A stretch of 64,000 nucleotides of DNA from Aquirickettsiella gammari (GTDB taxonomy: Bacteria; Pseudomonadota; Gammaproteobacteria; Diplorickettsiales; Diplorickettsiaceae), in contig OY969558.1 of the NCBI GenBank assembly GCA_963701065.1, positions 62,001 through 126,000 of the forward strand. The letters are read 5' to 3'. This document shows, in pieces, positions 7,900 through 17,126 of the stretch (positions within the stretch are counted from its first letter, which is position 1; each line of letters opens with the position of its first letter). The position numbers were made by a program, and so were the translations under genes. Under the pieces are notes generated by a model, which was not told where the DNA came from, did no database searches, and saw only the letters and a list, made by a program, of their open reading frames with translations.

Positions 7900-10699
7900 T
7901 GCACACTGCTTTTTCTAAATCACGAACAAAGGTCATGAGTTGTTGGTTAAACTCTTTCGCATGCGTCAATGGAATAAAATGCCCACCATCATGGTAAATC
8001 TTAAAGAGTGCACCGGGTATATGACACAAAAAATTCATTTCCTCAATACGAATCACTGGATCGGTCTGACCGTAAACAAGTTGAGTTGGTACTGTTATCG
8101 ATTGTATTTGTTTTTTTGAAAGAGACAGCGACATTAAAGATTGATAATAATCTTTCAGTACTAACATTGGTGTTTGTGCTGAAATAACCTCATTCATTGC
8201 CTTTTCAGTCTGAAATACTATTTTTAAAAATAGCTCAGCCTTAGTTAATTCATTTTGCATTTCAATTGTTTTTTCAAATAAATTGCTATCATAGTGTGCT
8301 GCACAAGCAACTAAAGTCATGCTTTTGAAGCAGTTTTTGTTTTGCATGGCAACCAATAAACTCAACACGCCGCCCAAAGACCAACCAACACAATGCGGTA
8401 CTTGTCCGAAATGCAAGGCATAATCTCGAATCTCATATGCAATAGTTTCTAAACTAAACCCTTGAATCAGCTTGGCCTGCGGGTAATGACCAGGATAATG
8501 GGGAATGTGTACTTGATAGCCTTGCTGCTGAAACACATTTATTTGTCTTAACCAAACCTGATAGTGGCAATTAAGTGGTGGTAAGAGTAATAAAGGGATA
8601 CCCTGGTTTTGACTCACAATCCAAGTCATTGATTTGCCAGTTGTGCGGATTAGATTTAAACGTGCCAAAATTGCATCATCAAACCACGGAGCAATGGGTT
8701 GTTTCATAATATTCATAGGCGCTAATCGTGCAGCAAACTCATGCAATGAACCTGCTTCCCAAATCAATTTAATATCTGCTAATAAATTATTTTCTTTTAA
8801 ATAACCGATCAACTGGACAGCTGTCAGAGAATCCAAACCTAACTCAAGCAAATTTTTTTCAGGATCTATATTTTTTTCTTGATAACCTAATAATTCCCCT
8901 AGCCCTTTAGTGATTAGCAACAAGGTAGCTTCTTTGTCCATCCCTACTTCCATAGGCAGTGCATAATTCTGACTCCTGAAAGATAACTCCACTTCCTTGT
9001 TGTTAACATTTTGTCGTGCAGATTGAACCCAATAACGTTCTTTAGTGAATGGGTAATTAGGTAAGGCATGAAAAGGCAAAGGCAACCGATATTGGTCAAA
9101 GACAAATTCTTCGCCTTGCAGCCATTGTCTGATGCATTGCTCTGGTACAGTAGCCATGGCCCGCAACTTGCCATGCGAATCCAATTCAATCAATTGACTA
9201 TGGCAAGAAACTTGCTCCTCTAGCATCTGGGTCAAAATGAGCCTCAGATCAGCATAACTCTTCGCGTAAACAGCCAGGCGATAATTAAAATGCCTGGCAC
9301 GTTTTATTAAACGTGCGCTTAAATGTGCAAAATGCAAGATTTCACCATACTGCAGCCATCGTTTTATTTCAGTAAGTATTTCATAGAGTTTGCCTTGATT
9401 TTTTGCACTGAAAATAAAGTAATTTTCAAACTCATGCCGAATAGGAATCTCTTCTTTTGTCAAACCTTTTAAAACTAAATGTGCATTAGATCCTGTAAAG
9501 CCAAATGCACTAATGCCAGCATAGGATTTACCCGCCGGCCAAAGTACTGCTTGTTGGTTAATTGTCAAAAATGAAGGAATTGCTCCTAGAGGATTAGCAT
9601 TCTTGAACAAAGGATTCGGCGGAATAATTTGTTGTTCGTAAGCTAATAATATCTTGATGAGACTAGCTAAAGAAGAGGATACCAGTGTATGTCCGATAAT
9701 CATCTTTGATGCACCAAGATAACATTCTGTTTTTGTATGATGTTCTGTAAAGGCTTCTTCTAAGCCTCTTAACTCAATTGGATCACCCAATTTAGTTCCT
9801 GTGCCATGTGCCTCAATCAGAGCTAATTGTTCCAAATGATGTAGTTGATAGCAACGAGCAATCAGATTTCGTTGTTGTTTATTATTAGGTGCCATTAAAC
9901 CATTGCTTAAGCCATTGTGATTAAGCTTTAATGATTCAATCAATCCATAGACTGGAAGGTGTAATTCACAAGCAATTTTATAGGAGGTCAGAACCAATAC
10001 GACCACCCCTTCTGCAGGAACAAATCCATCCGCTTGCTCATCAAAGGCAGCACATTGATTTGACTGCGATAACATTTGGCTTTTTTGTGCCAATTGGTAG
10101 AACTCACTGCTTGCAAATATGGTAACAGTACCTACTAACGCGGCATCACAATCACCATTAAGTAACGCAAGGCGCGCCATATACAAAGCGGTTAATCCAG
10201 AAGCACAAGCCGTATCCACAGTAACCGAAGGTCCATTAATGTTATAAAAATAGGATAGACGACCCGATAAAGCGGAGGGCGCATTGCCGGAAAAACTATA
10301 TGGACTGGTAACAAAGGCATCATCTCTGGCCAGTAAATTTTTATAATCTCCTGGCAAACTGGATGTAAAAATGCCAGTATTTAATTGCTTTAATTGTTCT
10401 ATTGAAAGGCCGCTTCGATCAACTGCCTGATAAGATACTTCAAGCAAGTGCCGCAATTGAGGATCCATACCCATCGCCTCATGGGGGGAAACATTAAAAA
10501 AATCAGCATCAAAAGCATCAATGTTATTTAAGAACCCACCTGTTGCCTCTATCCCATCAGGCCATTGCCTTTTTTGCCGCGTACAAATGTTACCCTCAAG
10601 CAAGTTTTGCCAATACTCTTCCACGGATTCAGCATGAGGTAAACGACAGGCCATACCAACGATAGCAATTTTTTCTAAGTCAGTTGGCATAGTGAGCAT
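7886..10699 (-). CDS. Terminal PKS module, KS-ACP-thioesterase
   Basis: The 937-aa protein has a ketosynthase (about 8-410) with Cys165, His298 and His337, so the condensation triad is complete. The third motif is divergent (SKMIIGHTLVSSS where KSNIGHxxAAAG is usual). A post-KS linker follows, then one ACP (about 590-660, GLDSL, Ser624) and a C-terminal alpha/beta-hydrolase thioesterase (about 680-930) with nucleophile motif GWSLGG (Ser774), an acidic residue in GQTDP and a late His in DGGHF. It has no KR, DH or AT. The thioesterase marks it as the release module, giving an acid, ester or macrocycle. The gene overlaps both neighbours (20 bp upstream, 14 bp downstream), which implies translational coupling. 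The start may be M1 (10699) or M4 (10690). Confidence 0.92.
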   Translation of the reverse strand: MLTMPTDLEKIAIVGMACRLPHAESVEEYWQNLLEGNICTRQKRQWPDGIEATGGFLNNIDAFDADFFNVSPHEAMGMDPQLRHLLEVSYQAVDRSGLSIEQLKQLNTGIFTSSLPGDYKNLLARDDAFVTSPYSFSGNAPSALSGRLSYFYNINGPSVTVDTACASGLTALYMARLALLNGDCDAALVGTVTIFASSEFYQLAQKSQMLSQSNQCAAFDEQADGFVPAEGVVVLVLTSYKIACELHLPVYGLIESLKLNHNGLSNGLMAPNNKQQRNLIARCYQLHHLEQLALIEAHGTGTKLGDPIELRGLEEAFTEHHTKTECYLGASKMIIGHTLVSSSLASLIKILLAYEQQIIPPNPLFKNANPLGAIPSFLTINQQAVLWPAGKSYAGISAFGFTGSNAHLVLKGLTKEEIPIRHEFENYFIFSAKNQGKLYEILTEIKRWLQYGEILHFAHLSARLIKRARHFNYRLAVYAKSYADLRLILTQMLEEQVSCHSQLIELDSHGKLRAMATVPEQCIRQWLQGEEFVFDQYRLPLPFHALPNYPFTKERYWVQSARQNVNNKEVELSFRSQNYALPMEVGMDKEATLLLITKGLGELLGYQEKNIDPEKNLLELGLDSLTAVQLIGYLKENNLLADIKLIWEAGSLHEFAARLAPMNIMKQPIAPWFDDAILARLNLIRTTGKSMTWIVSQNQGIPLLLLPPLNCHYQVWLRQINVFQQQGYQVHIPHYPGHYPQAKLIQGFSLETIAYEIRDYALHFGQVPHCVGWSLGGVLSLLVAMQNKNCFKSMTLVACAAHYDSNLFEKTIEMQNELTKAELFLKIVFQTEKAMNEVISAQTPMLVLKDYYQSLMSLSLSKKQIQSITVPTQLVYGQTDPVIRIEEMNFLCHIPGALFKIYHDGGHFIPLTHAKEFNQQLMTFVRDLEKAVCNASI

Positions 10700-13600
10700 C
10701 CTTCATGGTGCTATCGACAGTATCATCAAACCAAAACGCTTTGTTGTCAAATGAATAACCCGGTAAATGAACTTTGTTGCATTCTTCTGGCAGATATTGA
10801 GTTTGCCAATCGATGGCTTCACCCGCCAAATATTTTATGAGCTTTTCGTCATGCACTCTATTTGTTTGCTCTTCAATCAAAAGAGCAATTAAACTATTGC
10901 GATCTGCAGCAATAAAACCCAGGCGATATTTAAAATGTTCACGACAACAATTAAGGGTGTAAGAGACTCCAGCCAAATCCAAATTATTGCTTTGCTTTTG
11001 TAAAAAATTGGCCAAATTAAGCCTCATTTTAGCCAGCGCTTTCTCCGATTTTGCTGATAATGTAAAGAAAAATGATGCGCTATCTTGTCTGCTCCTTACT
11101 TCTGATGACGGTGATTCCATCAATACCAAATGCGCATTAGACCCGCCAAAACCAAAGGAACTAATCCCTGCCACACGAGGGCCTGGCGTATTCCACGCCT
11201 GATTTTTGTAAGCAAGCGTAAAGGGACCCTCATTTAATTGCACATAAGGATTGAGCTTATTAAAATAGATGTTTGCTGGGATAACTCCATATTTTAAAGC
11301 ATAAATAACTTTAACTAATGAAGGAACGGCTGCTGCGGGTTCCAAATGCCCAACATTGCTTTTGACGGCGCCAAGAATAATCGAGTTTGCTAACGCACCA
11401 GGATTTAACACCGCAAAAGCCTGATTTAGCGCATCCACCTCAATCGGATCACCTAGTTTGGTACCGGTACCATGGGTTTCAATATAACTCACTTGCTGAG
11501 CTAAGCTCTTATTATAGGCTTTTAGTAATAAAGCTTTTTGCGCTAATGGATTTGGTGCCGTTAATGAATGAGAACGCCCGCCATGGTTTTCAGCAAAACC
11601 TCTAATGACCGCATGAATGGCATCCTTATCACGCAGAGCATCATCCAAGCGTTTGATTAAAAAGCAACCCACACCTTCGCCTCGAACATAGCCATCGGCC
11701 TGCTCGTCAAAAGTTGCACAACGATAATGTGGTGATAAAACACCCATCGTGTTTGCAGATTCGGTCACATTAGAATCAAGCAATAAACTCACAGCCCCAG
11801 CTAATACGGCATCACATTCCCTATATTTTAAGGCTAATATTCCTCGATTTATCGCAACCAGGGTACTTGAACACGCCGTATCAATGGTATGGCTCGGGCC
11901 ATCATAATCGAATAAATAGGAAACTCGATTGGCCAGCATTGCATGGGAATTTCCCGTCGCTGCATAGGGATGTTTATTCTGTTGGGCTTGCTGTAATAAA
12001 TTATGGTAATCATTAAATTGTACGCCAACAAACACCCCTACTTTTTTTAACTTAGAAGGGGGATAACCCCCATTGAGTAACGCATTGTAAGCGACCTGTA
12101 AAAACAAACGATGTTGAGGGTCCATAAGCTTGGCTTCCAGATTGGATAAACCAAAAAATTTATTATCGAAGCCATCAATATCCGATAAGGTCGCAGCAAA
12201 ATATCCTTCTTTGCCCCAACGTTTCACTGGTTTAATTGCCGATTGATTGTTGAGCAGACTTTGCCAAAAGTCTTGTGGTTCAGGTCCACCTGGCAATAAG
12301 CCAGCTAAACCAATAATGGCATAAGCCTCATTTTCTGCTTTTTCTTCAGTTAAGATGGATAGAGTTTTAATATCTGGCGACGGCACTTTACTACTTAAGT
12401 AATCAGCAATTTTAGCAATAGTGTTGTAGGTAAAAAAAGCACTAGGTGCCACGGTGATACCAATGTCCTGCTCTATTTTAGAGGCAAAGTCTATGAGTAG
12501 CACTGATGTAAAACCAAGCTCATGAATGGCAGTTTCCTGGTGTAATTCGGCTATATCCACTTTAGTCACTCTTGCAATCATTTCTTTTATTGCAGTGATT
12601 AGATGTGATTTTTGTACTAAAGAAAATGAGGGCTTATTCGGTTTGGTTGAGTGTATTAATTTCTCACGAATAAGTGCATTATCTCCTTTTAACGGCATTA
12701 TTTGAGTTAAAGTCTGTTGATCAACAAGACGATCGAAAAGCTGCACGCCATCACGCTCCTGTAGTGGGGAAATACCAGTCATTTCAATGATAAAATCTAG
12801 TCTTGAAACCTCAATCGGAAGCCCTTCAACCTCCCAAATTGGCCAATTAATGGCTATCGTTTTTCCTGAACGTTTCTGATCTAGCACTTGTTGGTGACGA
12901 AGCTGGGCAAAGCGATCGAGAAAAGTATTTGCAACACAATAATCCGCTTGACCTATATTTCCAAAAACACTCGACATAGAAGAAAACAAAACAAAAAAAT
13001 CCAAATCAATATGGGTGGTCGCTTTATCTAAATTGAGAGTACCCATTATTTTGCTTTCAATGACTGCGTTGAATTCTGTAAACGTTTTATCAGCAATTAA
13101 TTTATCGTTTAATACACAAGCACTGTGAACGATCCCGTCAAGGCGACCATATTTTTTAATGATTGCCGTAATACAATCTGTGACTTGAATATAGTCATTA
13201 ATATCGGCTTGATAATATTCAATGCTTTGACCAAATTGTTGTAATTTCTGCAATTGCGTTAGTTTGATTCCAGCTAATACGGAACGGCCAACAATGATTA
13301 CGGTTGCCTGGTATCGTTGCAGAAAATATGCTGCAATTAGCTGACCTACTGCACCCAAACCTCCGATAAGAAGATAAGTGCCATTTTTTTTCAATAACGG
13401 CTTTGGGGTGTTATTGAAAAAAATCTTTTCTTCTTCCAATTCTTGTCTAAACCATTGTCCTTGCTGATAAAGATAATGCGTATTCCTTTGCTGCAACTCA
13501 ATCGAATTAAAATCAAATAATTGCATTATATTTTCTAAAGATTCATTTGTTTCAAGCACAGCTAAAAGAAAATTGGCTTTTTCTAAAGCCAGAGTACGGT

Positions 13601-16600
13601 ATAAAGCAGAATAAGCTTGGCGTTCTAATCCACGCTCATCAACACTGGTGTGAGACATACAATAAATATAATTAACAGATAAAGTACTTTGGCTTAACCG
13701 TTTAACCCATGCAAATTGATCCTGCACAAAATCTTTAATTGATTGACTGGAGTCTAAGGCTGAAACATTGATTAAATCAATTTTTTGCCGGTGGTCCCTC
13801 TGCTGTATTATCTCATCAATTGCCTGATGATCATCGATAACAAGACAACTTGCATGCGAATCAACAAAATTTTTACTGATCAGATCATGCTGCTTACGAG
13901 TACAAAGATAAATGAATGGGGATTGCTTTCTTTTTAGTAAAGGTGCCCTGCAAGAAAGAAAGCTGGGTTTAAGTAAAACAACATCTAATGCAGGAATTAT
14001 TTCTTTTACTTCTTTGGAAGCAGTCTCCACAATGCCTAAATCAGCCCAAAAAAATTTTTGTTTAAATTGGTGAATAGAAGTCTTTATAGACTGTTTTTGC
14101 TGTGCTTTAAGCGGGCTTTCCAAAATAATGTGAGCATTAGAACCCCCTGCACCAAAACTGCTTACACCTGCATAAAGTATTTCACTGTTGCTATCCCAGG
14201 GGCTCAACTTTTTTTGCAACACCAGTGGGCCGTTTTTAAAATCCAAAAGCGGATTTTCCAGTTCACAATTCAGCGTGGGTACTAGCGTTCGGTAATGCAT
14301 TTGCAACAACACCTTAACAATAGAAGCAAGTCCCGCAGCCGATTCCAAGTGACCGATATTTGACTTTAATGCCCCAATAGCAATAGGTTTTTTACTTTCA
14401 CGATAAGCATCATTTAATCCCTGTATTTCGATAGGGTCACCCAGTGATGTTCCCGTGCCATGCGTTTCGATATAACTTACATCACTTGCGAGCACACCAC
14501 TTTTGATCAACGCTTTTTTGATTACTTCAGTTTGCGCTTGAGCAGAAGGCACCGTAAACGCACTGCCACGACCTATCGCATTGATAGCACTACCGCGAAT
14601 AATGCCATACATCTTATTCTGGTCACGCAAAGCTAATTGTAAAGGTTTCAGAATAAGGACGATAACGCCTTCACCTGGAACATAGCCATCTGCTGCGACA
14701 CCAAAACTATGGCATTTTCCGGTAGGACTTAAAAATTTACCTTCACTTAAAAAACGGTATTTACCAGGATGCACCATAATGTTTACACCACCGACAATAG
14801 CGGCTTGGCAATCCTCTGCGTTTAGCGCATTAATTGCTAAGTGCAATGCGGTCAAGCCTCCAGAACACATCGTATCCACACATAAACTTGGGCCTTTAAA
14901 GTCAAAGCAATATGAAAGATGATTAGCTAACGCAGAAAACGAGCTATCTACAAGACCCTCTTTGGCGTTGAGATTTTGATAATGGTTATACATCGCTGCA
15001 CAAAACACACCAACCTGTTGTTCGCTAGAATTTAGAAAATCACAATCCTCAAGAGCATAATAACATTGATGTAAGAGCCTCCTGGCTTGTGGATCCATTT
15101 TTTCTGCATCGACAGGGGCAATATTAAAATATTTTTCATCAAATAATTTAGCCTGGCGAATAAAACCTCCCTGACGGCAACAACTCATTCCAGGCTGGCT
15201 ATTATCAGCAACAAATTGCTTTTTCCAATTCCAGCGTGATTCAGGAATCACTTCAATAGAAGAATGCCCCTCTTTAAGGAGCTGCCAAAACTCTGCGATA
15301 TTATCAGCCCCAGGAAATTCACCTGCCATGCCAATAATTGCAATATCATCAGTACTGATACTGTGCTGAACTGTTTTACCTACTGGCTCGTTTTTAAGCA
15401 AGGAAAGTGCTGCATTTGGAGTACCCGGTTTAACCACTCTCTGAATAGTATCTGCAAAATTTTTCAATAAATACTCTGCAATCGCAGCAACACTGCCATA
15501 TTGAAATAACAATGTTTTGGCAATAGTAATTGTCTGATCTTCTGCTACCAAAGCGTGCTGAATATAAGAAGCAATGTGAGTGGCGATAATAGAATCCACA
15601 CCCATAGTCAATAAAGAATCTGATACATCCAGTTGACGAAATTTAGTGAATTGAATAATAATGGCTTTAACCCATTCCTGTACTTCTTCTAATGAAACAA
15701 GCAAATTTTCAGCCATAGTGCTCTCCCGCCTTGCCTCATACAATAAAGGAAATTCAGCAAACAAGTGCTGAGAGCCTCTGTAAACAGCACTTATAGCCAA
15801 GTTATTGGCAACAATGAGACACAGCGTATTTAACGCATATTCAGCAGACAGTGCACCCAAATCAGAAGTTGCTTCCATTTGCATGCCCGTTTCAGTTTGC
15901 CACAATCCCCAATTGATAACGAACCACTTGGTTTTGGTTTGCAATTGGTTATTTCGTTGTGTCAACTCATTTAAAAATGCATTGGCAGCAGCGTAATCGC
16001 TTTGCCCGATATTACCCATGACCGCCGAGAGCGAGGAAAATAAAATAACCTGAGGAATATCCAACTGATGTACTAATTTCTCAATAATCAAACTACCAAT
16101 AACTTTAGGGTTTAGGGTATCAAAAAAGGATCGTTCTGTTTTATTACGTACTAAACTGTCATTTAACACACCTGCCAAATGAAAGATGCTCCTGATGGGA
16201 CCGTAATTGCTTGTAACATGCATGCAAATCTCTTGCATTTCATGCAAATTGCTAATGTCTGCCTGAAAATAAGCTTTGGCGCCGGTCATCTTTAGGGAGC
16301 TTGATAAATCATCACTTAACGGTCTTCTTCCGACTAAAAATACCTGACAAGAAAATCGCTGTGTTAAATAAGCGGCAAGTACCTGACCAATTGCACCTGA
16401 GCCACCTATAATCATTACATTAGCACTAAAACCTGAATTAGAAATTGTTTTATACTCAGCCGGTATCCATTGCTCATAACTGAACACTCCATCTTGCAAG
16501 TAAAACTTGCGAAAACCATAACTAAAACAGGTATCAAAGTAGATCTGTGGTTTTTGATAAAATTCATTGCCTGCTAATAAATAACGGTATCTAAAGGGTT

Positions 16601-16985
16601 TGTGTTCTTCCTGGAATGATAAAAGCGCCCCATGCAATAAACTAGCAAAACCACTTAATGAATCACAAAGCAACAAAAATTGACAGTCTTTGTTTTCGAA
16701 CCAAGCAAGCAAACGAAGAATAAAAGAAACTTGTTGCTGGTATGTCGCATTTCCTTCCTGACAGGAAAAAATAACCTTACTTCCACCTTCAGCAAAGAAT
16801 TGAGTCAATTTTTTGCTGAACTGGGTCAATGACAGATCATCCACTAGATTGATCTGATGCCCTGAAATCAGAGAAGGATCAACTGCATGACTGGAGAAGA
16901 AAAAAAGAGAAGTCTCATTTGTTGAATTTACTAAGTGACAAGTAACAAAATGAGCCGTTAGTAAATAATTTTTAAAAAGTTCCAT
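10680..16985 (-). CDS. Trans-AT PKS, KR-ACP-KS-KR-ACP-KS
   Basis: Domains in order: ketoreductase 1 (structural half 1-185, NADPH motif GGSGAIG 194-200, Ser318, Tyr331, Asn335); ACP1 (about 435-510, GVDSI, Ser465); KS1 (about 546-960, Cys707, His842, His879); KR2 (about 1000-1400, GGLGAVG from 1208, Ser1336, Tyr1349, Asn1353); ACP2 (about 1460-1530, GFTSV, Ser1494 with Thr in the usual Asp place); KS2 (about 1555-1960, Cys1705, His1838, His1880) and a C-terminal post-KS linker. Both KR domains carry LND at the LDD position, which suggests B-type stereochemistry. There is no AT. The protein begins with KR-ACP, so it needs a KS from an upstream protein, and it ends in an unpaired KS. It is the first gene of the minus-strand operon and diverges from the 17127 gene. 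Confidence 0.93.
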   Translation of the reverse strand: MELFKNYLLTAHFVTCHLVNSTNETSLFFFSSHAVDPSLISGHQINLVDDLSLTQFSKKLTQFFAEGGSKVIFSCQEGNATYQQQVSFILRLLAWFENKDCQFLLLCDSLSGFASLLHGALLSFQEEHKPFRYRYLLAGNEFYQKPQIYFDTCFSYGFRKFYLQDGVFSYEQWIPAEYKTISNSGFSANVMIIGGSGAIGQVLAAYLTQRFSCQVFLVGRRPLSDDLSSSLKMTGAKAYFQADISNLHEMQEICMHVTSNYGPIRSIFHLAGVLNDSLVRNKTERSFFDTLNPKVIGSLIIEKLVHQLDIPQVILFSSLSAVMGNIGQSDYAAANAFLNELTQRNNQLQTKTKWFVINWGLWQTETGMQMEATSDLGALSAEYALNTLCLIVANNLAISAVYRGSQHLFAEFPLLYEARRESTMAENLLVSLEEVQEWVKAIIIQFTKFRQLDVSDSLLTMGVDSIIATHIASYIQHALVAEDQTITIAKTLLFQYGSVAAIAEYLLKNFADTIQRVVKPGTPNAALSLLKNEPVGKTVQHSISTDDIAIIGMAGEFPGADNIAEFWQLLKEGHSSIEVIPESRWNWKKQFVADNSQPGMSCCRQGGFIRQAKLFDEKYFNIAPVDAEKMDPQARRLLHQCYYALEDCDFLNSSEQQVGVFCAAMYNHYQNLNAKEGLVDSSFSALANHLSYCFDFKGPSLCVDTMCSGGLTALHLAINALNAEDCQAAIVGGVNIMVHPGKYRFLSEGKFLSPTGKCHSFGVAADGYVPGEGVIVLILKPLQLALRDQNKMYGIIRGSAINAIGRGSAFTVPSAQAQTEVIKKALIKSGVLASDVSYIETHGTGTSLGDPIEIQGLNDAYRESKKPIAIGALKSNIGHLESAAGLASIVKVLLQMHYRTLVPTLNCELENPLLDFKNGPLVLQKKLSPWDSNSEILYAGVSSFGAGGSNAHIILESPLKAQQKQSIKTSIHQFKQKFFWADLGIVETASKEVKEIIPALDVVLLKPSFLSCRAPLLKRKQSPFIYLCTRKQHDLISKNFVDSHASCLVIDDHQAIDEIIQQRDHRQKIDLINVSALDSSQSIKDFVQDQFAWVKRLSQSTLSVNYIYCMSHTSVDERGLERQAYSALYRTLALEKANFLLAVLETNESLENIMQLFDFNSIELQQRNTHYLYQQGQWFRQELEEEKIFFNNTPKPLLKKNGTYLLIGGLGAVGQLIAAYFLQRYQATVIIVGRSVLAGIKLTQLQKLQQFGQSIEYYQADINDYIQVTDCITAIIKKYGRLDGIVHSACVLNDKLIADKTFTEFNAVIESKIMGTLNLDKATTHIDLDFFVLFSSMSSVFGNIGQADYCVANTFLDRFAQLRHQQVLDQKRSGKTIAINWPIWEVEGLPIEVSRLDFIIEMTGISPLQERDGVQLFDRLVDQQTLTQIMPLKGDNALIREKLIHSTKPNKPSFSLVQKSHLITAIKEMIARVTKVDIAELHQETAIHELGFTSVLLIDFASKIEQDIGITVAPSAFFTYNTIAKIADYLSSKVPSPDIKTLSILTEEKAENEAYAIIGLAGLLPGGPEPQDFWQSLLNNQSAIKPVKRWGKEGYFAATLSDIDGFDNKFFGLSNLEAKLMDPQHRLFLQVAYNALLNGGYPPSKLKKVGVFVGVQFNDYHNLLQQAQQNKHPYAATGNSHAMLANRVSYLFDYDGPSHTIDTACSSTLVAINRGILALKYRECDAVLAGAVSLLLDSNVTESANTMGVLSPHYRCATFDEQADGYVRGEGVGCFLIKRLDDALRDKDAIHAVIRGFAENHGGRSHSLTAPNPLAQKALLLKAYNKSLAQQVSYIETHGTGTKLGDPIEVDALNQAFAVLNPGALANSIILGAVKSNVGHLEPAAAVPSLVKVIYALKYGVIPANIYFNKLNPYVQLNEGPFTLAYKNQAWNTPGPRVAGISSFGFGGSNAHLVLMESPSSEVRSRQDSASFFFTLSAKSEKALAKMRLNLANFLQKQSNNLDLAGVSYTLNCCREHFKYRLGFIAADRNSLIALLIEEQTNRVHDEKLIKYLAGEAIDWQTQYLPEECNKVHLPGYSFDNKAFWFDDTVDSTMKDAHYAN

Positions 16986-17032
16986 TTTTAACTGCTATTT
17001 TTTTAATTTATGGAAGACAATAATAAAGCATG

Positions 17033-17060
17033 TTGAAAATAAATTAAACCGCTCTATAAT
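17033..17060 (+). promoter_or_regulatory. Candidate sigma70 promoter for the plus-strand PKS operon
   Basis: TTGAAA (17033-17038), a 16-bp spacer and TATAAT (17055-17060) lie in the 141-bp gap between the two divergent megasynthase genes, 66 bp upstream of the GTG start at 17127. A Shine-Dalgarno-like TAAGGAT sits 8 bp before that start. No equally clear promoter was found for the minus-strand operon. Confidence 0.5.
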
Positions 17061-17126
17061 CTTACCAGAATATTTTCACAATTAACTTTTTTCTTTATAA
17101 TAAGAAAATTCTGTAAGGATACTTTC

